From: an uncultured Clostridium sp.
Lineage (GTDB): Bacteria; Bacillota; Clostridia; Clostridiales; Clostridiaceae
Direction: 5' to 3'
DNA length: 57,415 nt
NCBI GenBank assembly: GCA_934746785.1
Contig: CAKVFO010000003.1
Span: forward strand, 1-57,415
The notes below the pieces were generated by a model. The model was given only the letters and a program-made list of their open reading frames with translations, did not search any database and had not been told where the DNA came from. A program made the position numbers and the translations under genes. Below are positions 49,447 to 57,415 of this stretch, piece after piece. Numbering within the stretch: position 1 is the stretch's first letter; each line of letters begins with the position of its first letter.

Positions 49447-52400
49447 TTATCTTACTACTTCAACATCCATATTTAACTTTTCACCATTAATAGTTGTTTC
49501 TGTATAGCTTCTATCAGTACTTCCATATACAACTTCAACAGTTAAAGTTTCTTTCTTAATTGTATCTTCAAATTTCTTAACAACATCTAATAACATGTCA
49601 TTATCAGCTACATAAAGAGTTATCTTATCTGCAACTTCAAATTCTTTTTCTTTTCTCATGTTTTGAATCTTAGAAATCATTTCTCTTACATGACCTTCTT
49701 CTTTAAGTTCATCAGTGATATGAGTATCTAAAACAACACCAATTTCACCTTCCCCTGCGAAAGCATATCCTTCTAATCCTTGCATTGTAACAAGAATGTT
49801 TTCAGAGTTTAATTCTATTTCAGTTCCGTTAGCATCGATAACTTCTACTTCACCTGCTTTAAGCTTTTGAGCTAATTCCATTTGATTCTTTTCTGCAATA
49901 GCTTTTCTTATAGCTGGTATAAGCTTACCGTAAGTTCTACCAAGTACAGGTAAGTTAGGCTTTAATTCAAAGTTAACATGTTCTGAAAGGTCAGCACCAA
50001 ACTTGATTGACTTAATATTTAACTCATCAGTTATTATGTCACCATAATATTCTGGAAGCGATGCAGTTGAAACTAAGATTTCTGAAAGTGGCTGTCTATT
50101 CTTAATGTTAGCACCATTTCTTGCACTTCTTCCTAGTTTAACTATTGTGTAAGCTAAATCCATTTCCTTTTCAAGTTCTGGATTTATAGCTTCTTCATCA
50201 ACTGTTGGCCATGTACATAAGTGAACACTTTCTACAGCGTCTTTATCTAAATTAACTACTAAGTTTTGATAAATTTCTTCTGTTATGAATGGTACGAATG
50301 GAGCAGCAATCTTAGCTAATGTAACAAGTGCTGTATATAATGTTACGTATGCACCTATCTTGTCATCAGTTAATTCTTGAGACCAGTATCTAGCTCTATT
50401 TCTTCTTACATACCAGTTAGATAATTCATCTGTAAATTCATCAATTGCAAGAGCTGCATTAGTGATGTCATAAGCATTAAGCTTTTCATCTACAGTCTTA
50501 ACTAATGTATTTAATTTAGACATTATCCATTTATCCATTACATTTTCTGATTTGAAATCTTTGTATTCTAATGGATTGAACTTATCTATTTCAGCATAAA
50601 GTACATAGAATGAGTATACGTTCCATAATGTACTTAAGAACTTTCTTTGTGATTCTCCTACATCATCAGTTGAGAATCTAGTTGGTAACCATGGAGCACT
50701 AGCAGTGTAGAAATGCCATCTTGTAGCGTCTGCACCTTGTGAAGCTAATACTTCAAATGGATCTACAACATTACCCTTAGATTTAGACATCTTTAAGCCC
50801 TTCTTATCAAGAACGTGACCTAAAACTATACAGTTTTCAAATGGGTTTCTATCAAATACTGCAGTTGAAATTGCAAGTAATGTATAGAACCATCCTCTAG
50901 TTTGGTCAACAGCTTCTGATATAAATTGAGCTGGATAGTTTTGTTCAAATAATTCTTTATTTTCAAATGGATAGTGTAATTGAGCAAATGGCATTGATCC
51001 TGAATCAAACCAACAGTCAATAACTTCCTTACATCTATGCATTTCTTTTCCACAGTGTGGACATTTTAAGTGAACATTATCAATGTATGGTTTATGAAGT
51101 TCTATATCTTCTGGAACATCGATTCCCTTTTCTTTAAGTTCAGCAATGCTTCCTATACATTCTTTATGTCCGCATTCACATTCCCATATTGGAAGTGGAG
51201 TTCCCCAATATCTATCTCTTGAAATACCCCAATCGATAACATTTTCTAAGAACTTACCAAATCTACCTGTTCTAATGTTATCTGGATACCAGTTAATCTT
51301 ATTATTGTTTTCTAGAAGTTTATCTCTTAGAGATGACATTCTAACAAACCAGCTTTCTTTTGGGTAGTAAAGAAGTGGTGTGTCACATCTCCAGCAGTGT
51401 GGATATGAATGCATGTGTCTTTCTGACTTGAATAACTTATTGTTTTCTTCTAGCCACTTACAGATGCTTTCATCACATTTCTTAACGAACTTACCTGCCC
51501 ATGGAGTAACTTCTTCTACAAATTTACCTTCTTTATCAACTAAGTTAATGAAAGTGATTCCATTTTGCTTAGCAACTAAGCTATCATCTTCACCATATGC
51601 TGGTGCAATATGAACTATACCAGTACCATCAGTTAAAGTAACGTAATCTCCATGAATTACTTCGAAAGCCTTACCTTCAACTTTACCAAAAGGCATTAAT
51701 TGTTCATACTTAGTTCCAAGAAGTTCAGTTCCCTTAAATTCTTTAACTATTTCATAGTCTTCTCCAAGAACTTTGTCAGCTAAGTCTTTAGCTAATACGT
51801 AAACTTCTTCTCCAACCTTAGCTTCGATATAAGTATAAGCTTTATTTATACATAGAGCTAAGTTTGATGGTAATGTCCAAGGAGTTGTTGTCCAAGCTAA
51901 TATAAACTTATTTTCTTCTCCTTCAACCTTAAATTTAGCTATCGCAGTTAAATCTTTAACATCTTTATATCCTTGTGCAACTTCATGCGAAGAAAGGGCA
52001 GTTCCACATCTTGGACAGTATGGCATAACCTTATGTCCTTCATATAAAAGTCCCTTATCCCACATTTGCTTTAATGCCCACCATACTGATTCTATGTATG
52101 GATTGTGGTAAGTTACATATGGATTTTCCATATCAACCCAATAACCAATTTGTTCAGTCATCTTTTCCCACATGCTAACATATGTGAAAACACTGTTCTT
52201 ACATTCTTTAACGAATTTTTCTACACCGTATTCTTCTATTTGTTCCTTACCTGAAATTCCAAGTTTCTTTTCAATTTCAAGCTCTACTGGAAGTCCATGT
52301 GTATCCCATCCAGCTTTTCTTATAACTTTGTATCCCTTCATAACTTTGTATCTTGGGATAATATCTTTCATAACTCTTGTTAAGATATGACCAACATGTG

Positions 52401-52560
52401 GCTTACCATTTGCTGTTGGAGGTCCATCATAGAAAGTGAAATATTCACCATCTTGATTCATATCAAAATTCTTTTTAATAACATTATGCGCTTTCCAAAA
52501 ATCTGCCACTTCATGTTCCATGCCCACAAAGCCCTTTGGTAGTTCAACCTTTTTGTACAT
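49447..52560 (-). CDS. ileS: Isoleucyl-tRNA synthetase
   Basis: A 1037-residue class I synthetase. HIGH motif: PPTANGKPHVGHILTR (about 46-61). Editing-domain (CP1) motifs include AWTTTPWTLPSN, with GTGIVHIAPAYGEDD. KMSKS motif: LKMSKSKGNVVDPF (about 590-603). It has a long C-terminal region without the zinc knuckle of type 1 IleRS, so it resembles the eukaryote-like type 2 enzymes, which tend to tolerate mupirocin; that assignment is inference. An Ile T-box controls it. Confidence 0.96.
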   Translation of the reverse strand: MYKKVELPKGFVGMEHEVADFWKAHNVIKKNFDMNQDGEYFTFYDGPPTANGKPHVGHILTRVMKDIIPRYKVMKGYKVIRKAGWDTHGLPVELEIEKKLGISGKEQIEEYGVEKFVKECKNSVFTYVSMWEKMTEQIGYWVDMENPYVTYHNPYIESVWWALKQMWDKGLLYEGHKVMPYCPRCGTALSSHEVAQGYKDVKDLTAIAKFKVEGEENKFILAWTTTPWTLPSNLALCINKAYTYIEAKVGEEVYVLAKDLADKVLGEDYEIVKEFKGTELLGTKYEQLMPFGKVEGKAFEVIHGDYVTLTDGTGIVHIAPAYGEDDSLVAKQNGITFINLVDKEGKFVEEVTPWAGKFVKKCDESICKWLEENNKLFKSERHMHSYPHCWRCDTPLLYYPKESWFVRMSSLRDKLLENNNKINWYPDNIRTGRFGKFLENVIDWGISRDRYWGTPLPIWECECGHKECIGSIAELKEKGIDVPEDIELHKPYIDNVHLKCPHCGKEMHRCKEVIDCWFDSGSMPFAQLHYPFENKELFEQNYPAQFISEAVDQTRGWFYTLLAISTAVFDRNPFENCIVLGHVLDKKGLKMSKSKGNVVDPFEVLASQGADATRWHFYTASAPWLPTRFSTDDVGESQRKFLSTLWNVYSFYVLYAEIDKFNPLEYKDFKSENVMDKWIMSKLNTLVKTVDEKLNAYDITNAALAIDEFTDELSNWYVRRNRARYWSQELTDDKIGAYVTLYTALVTLAKIAAPFVPFITEEIYQNLVVNLDKDAVESVHLCTWPTVDEEAINPELEKEMDLAYTIVKLGRSARNGANIKNRQPLSEILVSTASLPEYYGDIITDELNIKSIKFGADLSEHVNFELKPNLPVLGRTYGKLIPAIRKAIAEKNQMELAQKLKAGEVEVIDANGTEIELNSENILVTMQGLEGYAFAGEGEIGVVLDTHITDELKEEGHVREMISKIQNMRKEKEFEVADKITLYVADNDMLLDVVKKFEDTIKKETLTVEVVYGSTDRSYTETTINGEKLNMDVEVVR

Positions 52561-52621
52561 TTAGATGCTCCTCTCTAATTTTGTATATAATTTTCTTAAA
52601 AACTTGCTTTTTTATTTCTAT

Positions 52622-52880
52622 ATAAAATAAAAAAACCTCATCCAAAAGGACGAAGTTATTATTCGCTATACCACCCATGGTAATGCGTCTCTATTATATA
52701 AACTTGGTAAGACGCTTCTTTCAAGTACTTTCATACTATATATTCTTTAACGCAGAAATACGAGAAAACCTACTAAGTTATATAACCTTTCAATTTCCAG
52801 CTCCTAGGTGATATTCATTAAGATTTTCTATAGTTTTTCACCTGCCAACTACTCTCTTAAAGACAAATACTTAATTACTT
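52622..52880 (-). promoter_or_regulatory. T-box leader, Ile-specific (ileS)
   Basis: On the minus strand the core ATGGGTGGTATAGCGAA (about 52680-52664) is followed by the terminator CTTCGTCC-TTTT-GGATGAGG and T-run (52652-52626). The specifier region GAAT-ATC-ACC puts ATC at 52812-52810, matching tRNA-Ile. The T-box core is a variant (GGTATAGCG instead of GGTACCGCG). Confidence 0.92.
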
Positions 52881-53006
52881 TTCCTAATCATAGCTTTTAT
52901 TTTAACATTATATATCACCATTTCAATATTTGTCAATTAAATACCATATTATTTGAATATTTTTTTTATCGTGATATACTGTATATATATTCTATAAAAT
53001 GAAATT

Positions 53007-53032
53007 AAACCAAATTGGTTTGATAATATAAA
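53007..53032 (+). promoter_or_regulatory. Promoter with overlapping palindrome upstream of L25/CTC
   Basis: AAACCAA-A-TTGGTTT (53007-53021) is a perfect 7-bp inverted repeat overlapping a -35-like TTGGTT (53015-53020). A -10-like TATACAAT follows at about 53035-53042. A repressor site is possible. From 52881 to 53006 I see only the AT-rich divergent promoter region of ileS. Confidence 0.4.
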
Positions 53033-53046
53033 TTTATACAATGAAA

Positions 53047-53117
53047 CCCTATAGAAACCGTAGGCTGCTTTATACTTCATACATAATTATCTTAGCAGCT
53101 AATCCCTTCCTATAGAG
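53047..53117 (+). promoter_or_regulatory. Structured leader of the L25/CTC gene
   Basis: CTATAG (53049-53054) pairs with CTATAG (53110-53115) and GCTGCT (53064-53069) pairs with AGCAGC (53094-53099), enclosing a near-symmetric internal loop (AAACCGTAG opposite TAATCCCTTC) and a 24-nt apical loop. There is no T-run, and the gene's Shine-Dalgarno site lies 40 nt downstream. It may be an autoregulatory site for L25, which binds 5S rRNA loop E; that is inference. Confidence 0.45.
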
Positions 53118-53160
53118 TTCTTAAATATACTTTATTAACTCAAATGAAAGAAGGTTTATT

Positions 53161-53760
53161 ATGTCAAATTTAGCATTTAATATTTATGAAAGAAAAGAAA
53201 ATGAAAAAGCAAAAAATTTAAGAAAGAACGGAGAAATTCCATGTGTCATTTATGGTGATGGTATTGAAAATTCACTATCTACAAAAATCCAAAAAAATGA
53301 CTTATTAAAATTAATGAGTTGTAATACTACTAGTTCATTAATTCCTTTAAACCTTAATGGAGATACAAAAACTTGTGTAGTAAAAGAAATCGAAAAAGAT
53401 GTGTTTGGTAAAGTCATTCATGTAGATTTTCAATCAGTAAATAAAAATGATGTAATAAGATTAAAATTACCTATAAACTTTATTAACGAAGAAAGTCTTG
53501 AAAATAAGAGATTAGTTTTAGAAACTTTCAATGCTGAAATAGAAATTCAAGGAATTGCTTCAGAAATGCCTGAAATAATAGAAGTTAACGTTGAAGGTTT
53601 AAATTTTGAAGATAAAATTCTTGCAAAGGATATTAAGCTTCCTCAAAATATTAATTTAATCACAGATCCAGAAACATTATTAGCAATTATTGCCGGTTCA
53701 GATAATGATGCAGATGATGAAGATACTGATGAAAATACAGAAAATTCAACTGCTGAATAA
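53161..53760 (+). CDS. ctc: Ribosomal protein bL25 / general stress protein CTC
   Basis: A 199-residue CTC-type L25. The N-terminal 5S rRNA-binding domain (about 1-92) has KAKNLRKNGEIPCVIYGDG and KVIHVDFQSV. The C-terminal TL5/CTC domain (about 93-180) is followed by an acidic tail (NDADDEDTDENTENS). It binds loop E of 5S rRNA in the 50S subunit. The acidic tail is typical of the long CTC form. GAAAGAAGGTTTATT precedes the ATG. A structured leader lies just upstream and a terminator just after. Confidence 0.92.
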   Translation: MSNLAFNIYERKENEKAKNLRKNGEIPCVIYGDGIENSLSTKIQKNDLLKLMSCNTTSSLIPLNLNGDTKTCVVKEIEKDVFGKVIHVDFQSVNKNDVIRLKLPINFINEESLENKRLVLETFNAEIEIQGIASEMPEIIEVNVEGLNFEDKILAKDIKLPQNINLITDPETLLAIIAGSDNDADDEDTDENTENSTAE

Positions 53761-53789
53761 CGTCACCTTTCGACAAAATATATGACAAA

Positions 53790-53826
53790 AATAAGAAGAT
53801 AGTCCATATATCTTCTTATTTTTTTA
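53790..53826 (+). terminator. Terminator of L25/CTC
   Basis: AATAAGAAGATA pairs with TATCTTCTTATT around a 7-nt loop, followed by TTTTTT, 30 bp after the stop codon. Confidence 0.85.
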
Positions 53827-53851
53827 TTACAATTAAAAAATAGCCATAAAT

Positions 53852-54072
53852 TAACATTGACTTCCTTTTTTTATAGTGTTTTAATATAGTCATGGATAGT
53901 TTATATCTATCCGCTCCCCTTATTTTTAATTGTATTTGTAATAGTACATAAAAATAACATTAATAAAACCATTCCTTAAATTGTACACTAGAATTTAAGG
54001 AAAAATCCCAATAACTTATTGTTTAGGCGATTATATCTCCCAGCCAACCTATTCCCCGTAGGTTGGCTCTTT
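53852..54072 (+). ncRNA. Candidate small RNA between L25/CTC and lysC
   Basis: A TTGACT box (about 53859-53864) and a TAATAT-like -10 (about 53882) are followed by GGATAG/CTATCC (53896-53913), CCTTAAATT/AATTTAAGG (53974-54000), and AGCCAACCTA/TAGGTTGGCT (54042-54068) with CTTTGTTT after it. There is no ORF and the layout promoter-structures-terminator suggests a plus-strand RNA of about 180 nt. I could not match it to 6S RNA or any family I know. The terminator T-run is weak. Confidence 0.35.
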
Positions 54073-54084
54073 GTTTGGTCAAAA

Positions 54085-55395
54085 TTAATTAAAAGCATTA
54101 TAAATTGCTTGAATACCTCTTTCAAAATCATCATTTTCAATTCCTACTAAAATATTCATTTCAGATGATCCTTGATCTATCATTCTTATATTTACATTAG
54201 CTTCACTTAATGCTGAGAATACTTTTGCAGCAACACCTTTTTGTTTAGCCATTCTCTTACCTACTGTTGCAATTAATGCCATGTTAGGATGTACAACTAT
54301 TGAATCTGGATTACATGCTCTCTTAATTTCTTCAACAACCTTATCTCTCTTATGTTTAAGTTCACTGTCTGAAATTACTACACATACAGTATCAATTCCT
54401 GATGGCATATTTTCAAATGAAATATTATTAGTTTCTAATACTGAAAGAAGCTTTCTACAGAATCCTAATTCTGAATTCATCATTGCTTTTTCTATTGATA
54501 TAACTGTAAAGTCTTTCTTACCTGCTATACCTGTTATAGTTTTACATTCTTTATCATCTATATCTTGTACTATAAAAGTCCCTTTATCTTCTGGCCTGTT
54601 AGTATTCTTTATATTTATTGGAATACCAGCTGCTCTTACTGGGAATATTGCATCTTCATGAAGAACTGAAGCTCCCATATATGATAATTCTCTTAATTCT
54701 TTATATGTAATTTGATCTATAGCTTTTGGATTATCAATAATTCTTGGATCTGCCATTAAGAATCCTGAGACATCTGTCCAGTTTTCATATAAATCGGCAT
54801 CGACACTTGCTGCAACTAATGCACCAGTTACATCTGAGCCACCTCTTGAGAAAGTCACGATATTTCCATTAACATCTGCTCCATAAAATCCTGGTATTAC
54901 AGCTTTTGGAGTTTTAGATAATACTGCTTTTAAAGCTTCATTTGTTTTTTCTAAATTTAAAGCCCCATCTTCATCAAAAACAATTACGTCTTTAGCATCA
55001 ACAAACTCATATCCTAAATAATTAGCCAATACTAAACCATTTAAGTATTCTCCTCTACTTGCCGCATAATCTTTTGAAGCGCCATCTTCAAGATCTTTTT
55101 TTACTGCATCTAAATATTTCTTTATTTCAAAGTTTAATCCTAGTTCACTTACAATTTCAGTATATCTACTTTCAACATGTTTAAATACATCATCTAAAGA
55201 TATTCCTGTTTCAACGTGTGCATGACAAAGATATAAAAGATCTGTTACTTTTGTATCTTTTTTATTTCTCTTTCCTGGTGCTGATGGAATTACATACCTT
55301 CTTGATTCATCTGCACATATAATATTTTTTACCTTCTTAAATTGTGAAGCATCTGCTAAAGAACTTCCACCAAATTTTGTAACTACTGTACTCAT
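54085..55395 (-). CDS. lysC: Aspartate kinase
   Basis: A 436-residue enzyme that phosphorylates aspartate, the first step to lysine, threonine, methionine and diaminopimelate. Motifs are KFGGSSLADASQFKKV at the N-terminus, GFYGAD and TFSRGGSDVTGALVA in the kinase domain, and two C-terminal ACT domains (about 290-436; FTVISIEKAMMN, then NVNIRMIDQGSSEMNI). Unlike the lysine transporter gene, it has no lysine riboswitch upstream. The ATG at 55395 follows GGGGGCAATAAAA; the frame's earlier ATG overlaps that site. Confidence 0.94.
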   Translation of the reverse strand: MSTVVTKFGGSSLADASQFKKVKNIICADESRRYVIPSAPGKRNKKDTKVTDLLYLCHAHVETGISLDDVFKHVESRYTEIVSELGLNFEIKKYLDAVKKDLEDGASKDYAASRGEYLNGLVLANYLGYEFVDAKDVIVFDEDGALNLEKTNEALKAVLSKTPKAVIPGFYGADVNGNIVTFSRGGSDVTGALVAASVDADLYENWTDVSGFLMADPRIIDNPKAIDQITYKELRELSYMGASVLHEDAIFPVRAAGIPINIKNTNRPEDKGTFIVQDIDDKECKTITGIAGKKDFTVISIEKAMMNSELGFCRKLLSVLETNNISFENMPSGIDTVCVVISDSELKHKRDKVVEEIKRACNPDSIVVHPNMALIATVGKRMAKQKGVAAKVFSALSEANVNIRMIDQGSSEMNILVGIENDDFERGIQAIYNAFN

Positions 55396-55590
55396 TTTTA
55401 TTGCCCCCATTTTTTTATAACACTATAATGATAATTCTACCAATTTTTTAGATATTTTCAATAGTTTTTGTATATTTTCCTATTTTAGATTTTTTTATGC
55501 ACAATAAATGCAAAAGTTTTTTTAAATATATAAATATATATTTTTTACTGATATAATCTTAATGAGTCTTTTATTGAAAGGAGATAATAT

Positions 55591-56775
55591 ATGACTAGTA
55601 AGTTTTATTTACATAAAGGAAAAAATAAAAAAGCTGAGAACGGACGTCCTTGGATCTACGTTGATGAAATTGATGAATATGATGGCGATTATGAAAATGG
55701 AGATATAGTTGAAGTATATAATCATAAGCACTATTTTATAGGTAAAGGTTATATAAATGATAGAAGTAAAATAACTATCAGAATAATGACTCATGATAAG
55801 AATGAAGTAATAAACAGAGACTTCTTTAAGAAGAGATTCAAAATGGCTTGGGATTATAGGAAAACTATTATCGATACTTCTTCTTGCAGATTTATCTTTG
55901 GTGAAGCTGACCTTTTACCTGGACTTACAATTGATAAATTTGAAGACTACTATGTAATTCAAATATCAACTTTAGGAATGGATAAATATAGAGATATAAT
56001 AGTAGACCTTTTAGTTAACGAATATGGTGCTAAAGGAGTTTATGAAAGAAGTGACATTGCAACTAGAGAAATTGAAGGTTTAGAACAAACTAAGGGATTC
56101 TTAACTGAGCCTTTTGATACTAACGTTCTAATAACTGAAAATGGAGTTAAGTATATAGTTGATTTAGAAAATGGTCAAAAGACTGGTTTCTTCTTGGATC
56201 AAAAAGAAAACAGAGCTGCAATACACAGAATTTGTAAGGACAAAGATGTTTTAGACTGTTTTACTCATACTGGTTCATTTGCATTAAATGCTGGAATTGC
56301 TGGTGCTAAGTCTGTTCTTGGTATAGATGTTTCTCAACATGCAGTAGACTGTGCAACAAGAAATTCTGAACTTAACAACTTACAAGATGTAGTTAAATTT
56401 GAATGTCATAATGCCTTTGATGTTTTACCTGCTTGGTCAAAAGAAGGAAGACAATTCGATGTTGTTATATTAGATCCACCTGCATTCACTAAATCAAGAA
56501 ACACTATTAGAAATGCTCAAAAAGGTTATAGAGAAATTAACCTTAGAGGAATTAAAATGGTTAAACCAGGCGGATACTTTGTAACATGTTCATGTTCTCA
56601 TTATATGAGCGAAGAATTACTTAAGACAACTATAAGAGAAGCTGCACGTGATGCTCATAGAACTCTAAGACAAGTAGAATTTAGAACTCAATCAGCAGAC
56701 CACCCAATTCTTTGGAACTCTGATGAAAGCTACTACTTAAAGTTTTTCATCTTCCAAGTGGTTGATGAGAAGTAA
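55591..56775 (+). CDS. Class I SAM-dependent 23S rRNA methyltransferase (RlmI-like)
   Basis: A 394-residue protein of the RlmI/YccW family, which methylates C5 of a cytosine in 23S rRNA (C1962 in Escherichia coli). The N-terminal PUA domain is about 1-80 (HKGKNKKAENGRPWIYVDEID). The Rossmann domain has VLDCFTHTGSFALNAG (SAM binding), VVILDPPAFTKSR (catalytic loop) and the late CSCSHYMSEE with the catalytic Cys. AAAGGAGATAATAT precedes the ATG. Confidence 0.9.
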   Translation: MTSKFYLHKGKNKKAENGRPWIYVDEIDEYDGDYENGDIVEVYNHKHYFIGKGYINDRSKITIRIMTHDKNEVINRDFFKKRFKMAWDYRKTIIDTSSCRFIFGEADLLPGLTIDKFEDYYVIQISTLGMDKYRDIIVDLLVNEYGAKGVYERSDIATREIEGLEQTKGFLTEPFDTNVLITENGVKYIVDLENGQKTGFFLDQKENRAAIHRICKDKDVLDCFTHTGSFALNAGIAGAKSVLGIDVSQHAVDCATRNSELNNLQDVVKFECHNAFDVLPAWSKEGRQFDVVILDPPAFTKSRNTIRNAQKGYREINLRGIKMVKPGGYFVTCSCSHYMSEELLKTTIREAARDAHRTLRQVEFRTQSADHPILWNSDESYYLKFFIFQVVDEK

Positions 56776-56884
56776 GGATTGAGAGGTTGCAGAAATGCTT
56801 GATTTATTAGGACTCGAAAGCATTTTATACTTACTGAGGAAACCTCATAAAGTACCTCAAAATATCACAAAACCGTGATTCAAA

Positions 56885-56942
56885 GTGGTAAGAAAAGTGG
56901 TAAGTCTGAGTGGTAAGTACCTGAAATGTAACGAGTGGTAAA
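56885..56942. repeat. Four direct repeats of GTGGTAAG
   Basis: GTGGTAAG starts at 56885, 56897 and 56910, and a variant GTGGTAAA at 56935, so spacings are 12, 13 and 25 bp. They lie in a 500-bp stretch without a credible gene (56776-57275) next to an IS3-family end. Confidence 0.8.
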
Positions 56943-56985
56943 CTTATGGGGAAAACGATATGTTCTATTTGAAGGATAACGGGAA

Positions 56986-57024
56986 ACTAACAAAAGACTA
57001 ACCATGGACTAACAAAGAACTAAC
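56986..57024. repeat. Four direct repeats of ACTAAC at exact 11-bp spacing
   Basis: ACTAAC starts at 56986, 56997, 57008 and 57019. The 11-bp period puts all copies on one face of the helix, as for protein-binding arm sites or iterons. The only frame across it is not a recognisable protein. Confidence 0.8.
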
Positions 57025-57198
57025 CACACGTATCTTTCTTTTTCAAATAAGAGATGATAATATTATTGTGGCAAGAAAAACAACTTACAAAAAGTTACAA
57101 ATATATACGGAATGACTACGGTTTGGCTACGGTATTGAGACTTTTTTTTGAAAAGGAAGCTATGATATTATTATTATTATTATGGAAGTAATGAACAG

Positions 57199-57229
57199 AG
57201 AGTAATCGAGAAAATTCGGTTGCTCTTTT
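57199..57229 (+). terminator. Hairpin near the IS3-family end
   Basis: AGAGTAATCGA pairs imperfectly with TTCGGTTGCTCT around a short loop, followed by TTTTT. It stops short of the IS end sequence. Confidence 0.5.
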
Positions 57230-57231
57230 TG

Positions 57232-57415
57232 GTCTTACGTCAATATATTGGACACAAAAAGTCAAACTTTTTTAATTATACACTTCTAGCTAATAGCTCA
57301 CATTGTTCTGGAGTCATGTAATTTATAGCTGAATGTAGTCTTCTTTTTTTATTGATGAATGAAAAGATTCTATACAAGCATTATCATAAGGACATCCTTT
57401 TTTACTAAAGGATTG
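57232..57415 (-). mobile_element. 3' end of an IS3-family insertion sequence with internally deleted transposase
   Basis: On the minus strand the frame ending at TAA (57278-57276) reads KKGCPYDNACIESFHSSIKK, the catalytic C-terminal region of IS3 OrfB (YDNA.IESF.S.K with the DDE Glu), and then RRLHSAINYMTPEQC. The usual ~28 residues between these blocks are missing with the frame kept. Past the stop, GTGTCCAATATATTGACGTAAGACC is the type of terminal sequence found at IS3 ends. The element runs off the window. Confidence 0.8.

Noticed and set aside
53852..54072. 6S RNA
   Set aside because: I could not form the long closing stem and central bubble expected of 6S RNA, so it is kept only as an unassigned candidate RNA.

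Overview
The window is low-GC, clostridial chromosome. Genes have strong AGGAGG-type ribosome binding sites and frequent TTG/GTG starts. The content is that of an anaerobic spore-former of the Clostridium sensu stricto type: class III (anaerobic) ribonucleotide reductase and its activase, SpmA/SpmB spore maturation proteins, a probable Re-type citrate synthase with aconitase, ferredoxin, three T-box-controlled aminoacyl-tRNA synthetase genes, and a lysine and a TPP riboswitch. I do not assign a species. No tRNA, rRNA or CRISPR array was seen.

Layout. 1-2.2 kb: a short repeat (MITE-like copy 1), a nucleoside transporter, and a signal peptidase gene broken by a stop codon and an internal deletion. 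2.2-9.1 kb: housekeeping genes (M24 peptidase, phosphoesterase, T-box + asnS, nrdG, a DUF815 ATPase), a 240-bp branched palindrome at 4.1-4.4 kb and an array of 8-bp repeats at 7.64-7.71 kb. 9.2-16 kb: an accessory island. It holds a zinc-ribbon/TPM-domain membrane pair, three small immunity-like genes, and a ~1060-codon polymorphic-toxin gene (HExxH peptidase, five SH3 repeats, C39-like peptidase, pre-toxin and C-terminal toxin) with an in-frame TAA and no recognisable secretion start. 16-21 kb: aconitase and citrate synthase, then an orphan ABC-2-like permease. 21.3 kb: a tiny double-glycine-leader bacteriocin-like gene, out of frame with its start codon. 21.5-27.5 kb: nrdD with two NrdR boxes, a YerB-like lipoprotein, DegV + PadR, and TPP riboswitch + thiT. 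27.5-31.5 kb: ferredoxin, Mrp ATPase and three poorly known genes. 31.6-40 kb: the conserved rsmA-rnmV-yabE-tatD-metG neighbourhood, with a second MetRS paralogue and a ferritin-like gene inserted. The metG leader carries a T-box, five 8-bp repeats and a truncated GNAT gene. 40-49.3 kb: an ArAE-type membrane protein, a lysine-riboswitch-controlled NhaC-family transporter with MITE copy 2 in its leader, pepP, an ABC transporter, spmAB and ccpA. 49.4-56.8 kb: T-box + ileS, L25/CTC with a structured leader, aspartate kinase and an rRNA methyltransferase. 56.8-57.4 kb: two families of short direct repeats (one exactly 11-bp phased) beside the end of a deleted IS3-family transposase.

Together the genes serve aminoacylation, deoxynucleotide synthesis without oxygen, uptake of nucleosides, thiamine and lysine, spore maturation and carbon regulation. 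The unusual material is concentrated in the decaying toxin/immunity island, the cryptic bacteriocin, the noncoding repeats, and several genes with in-frame internal deletions.
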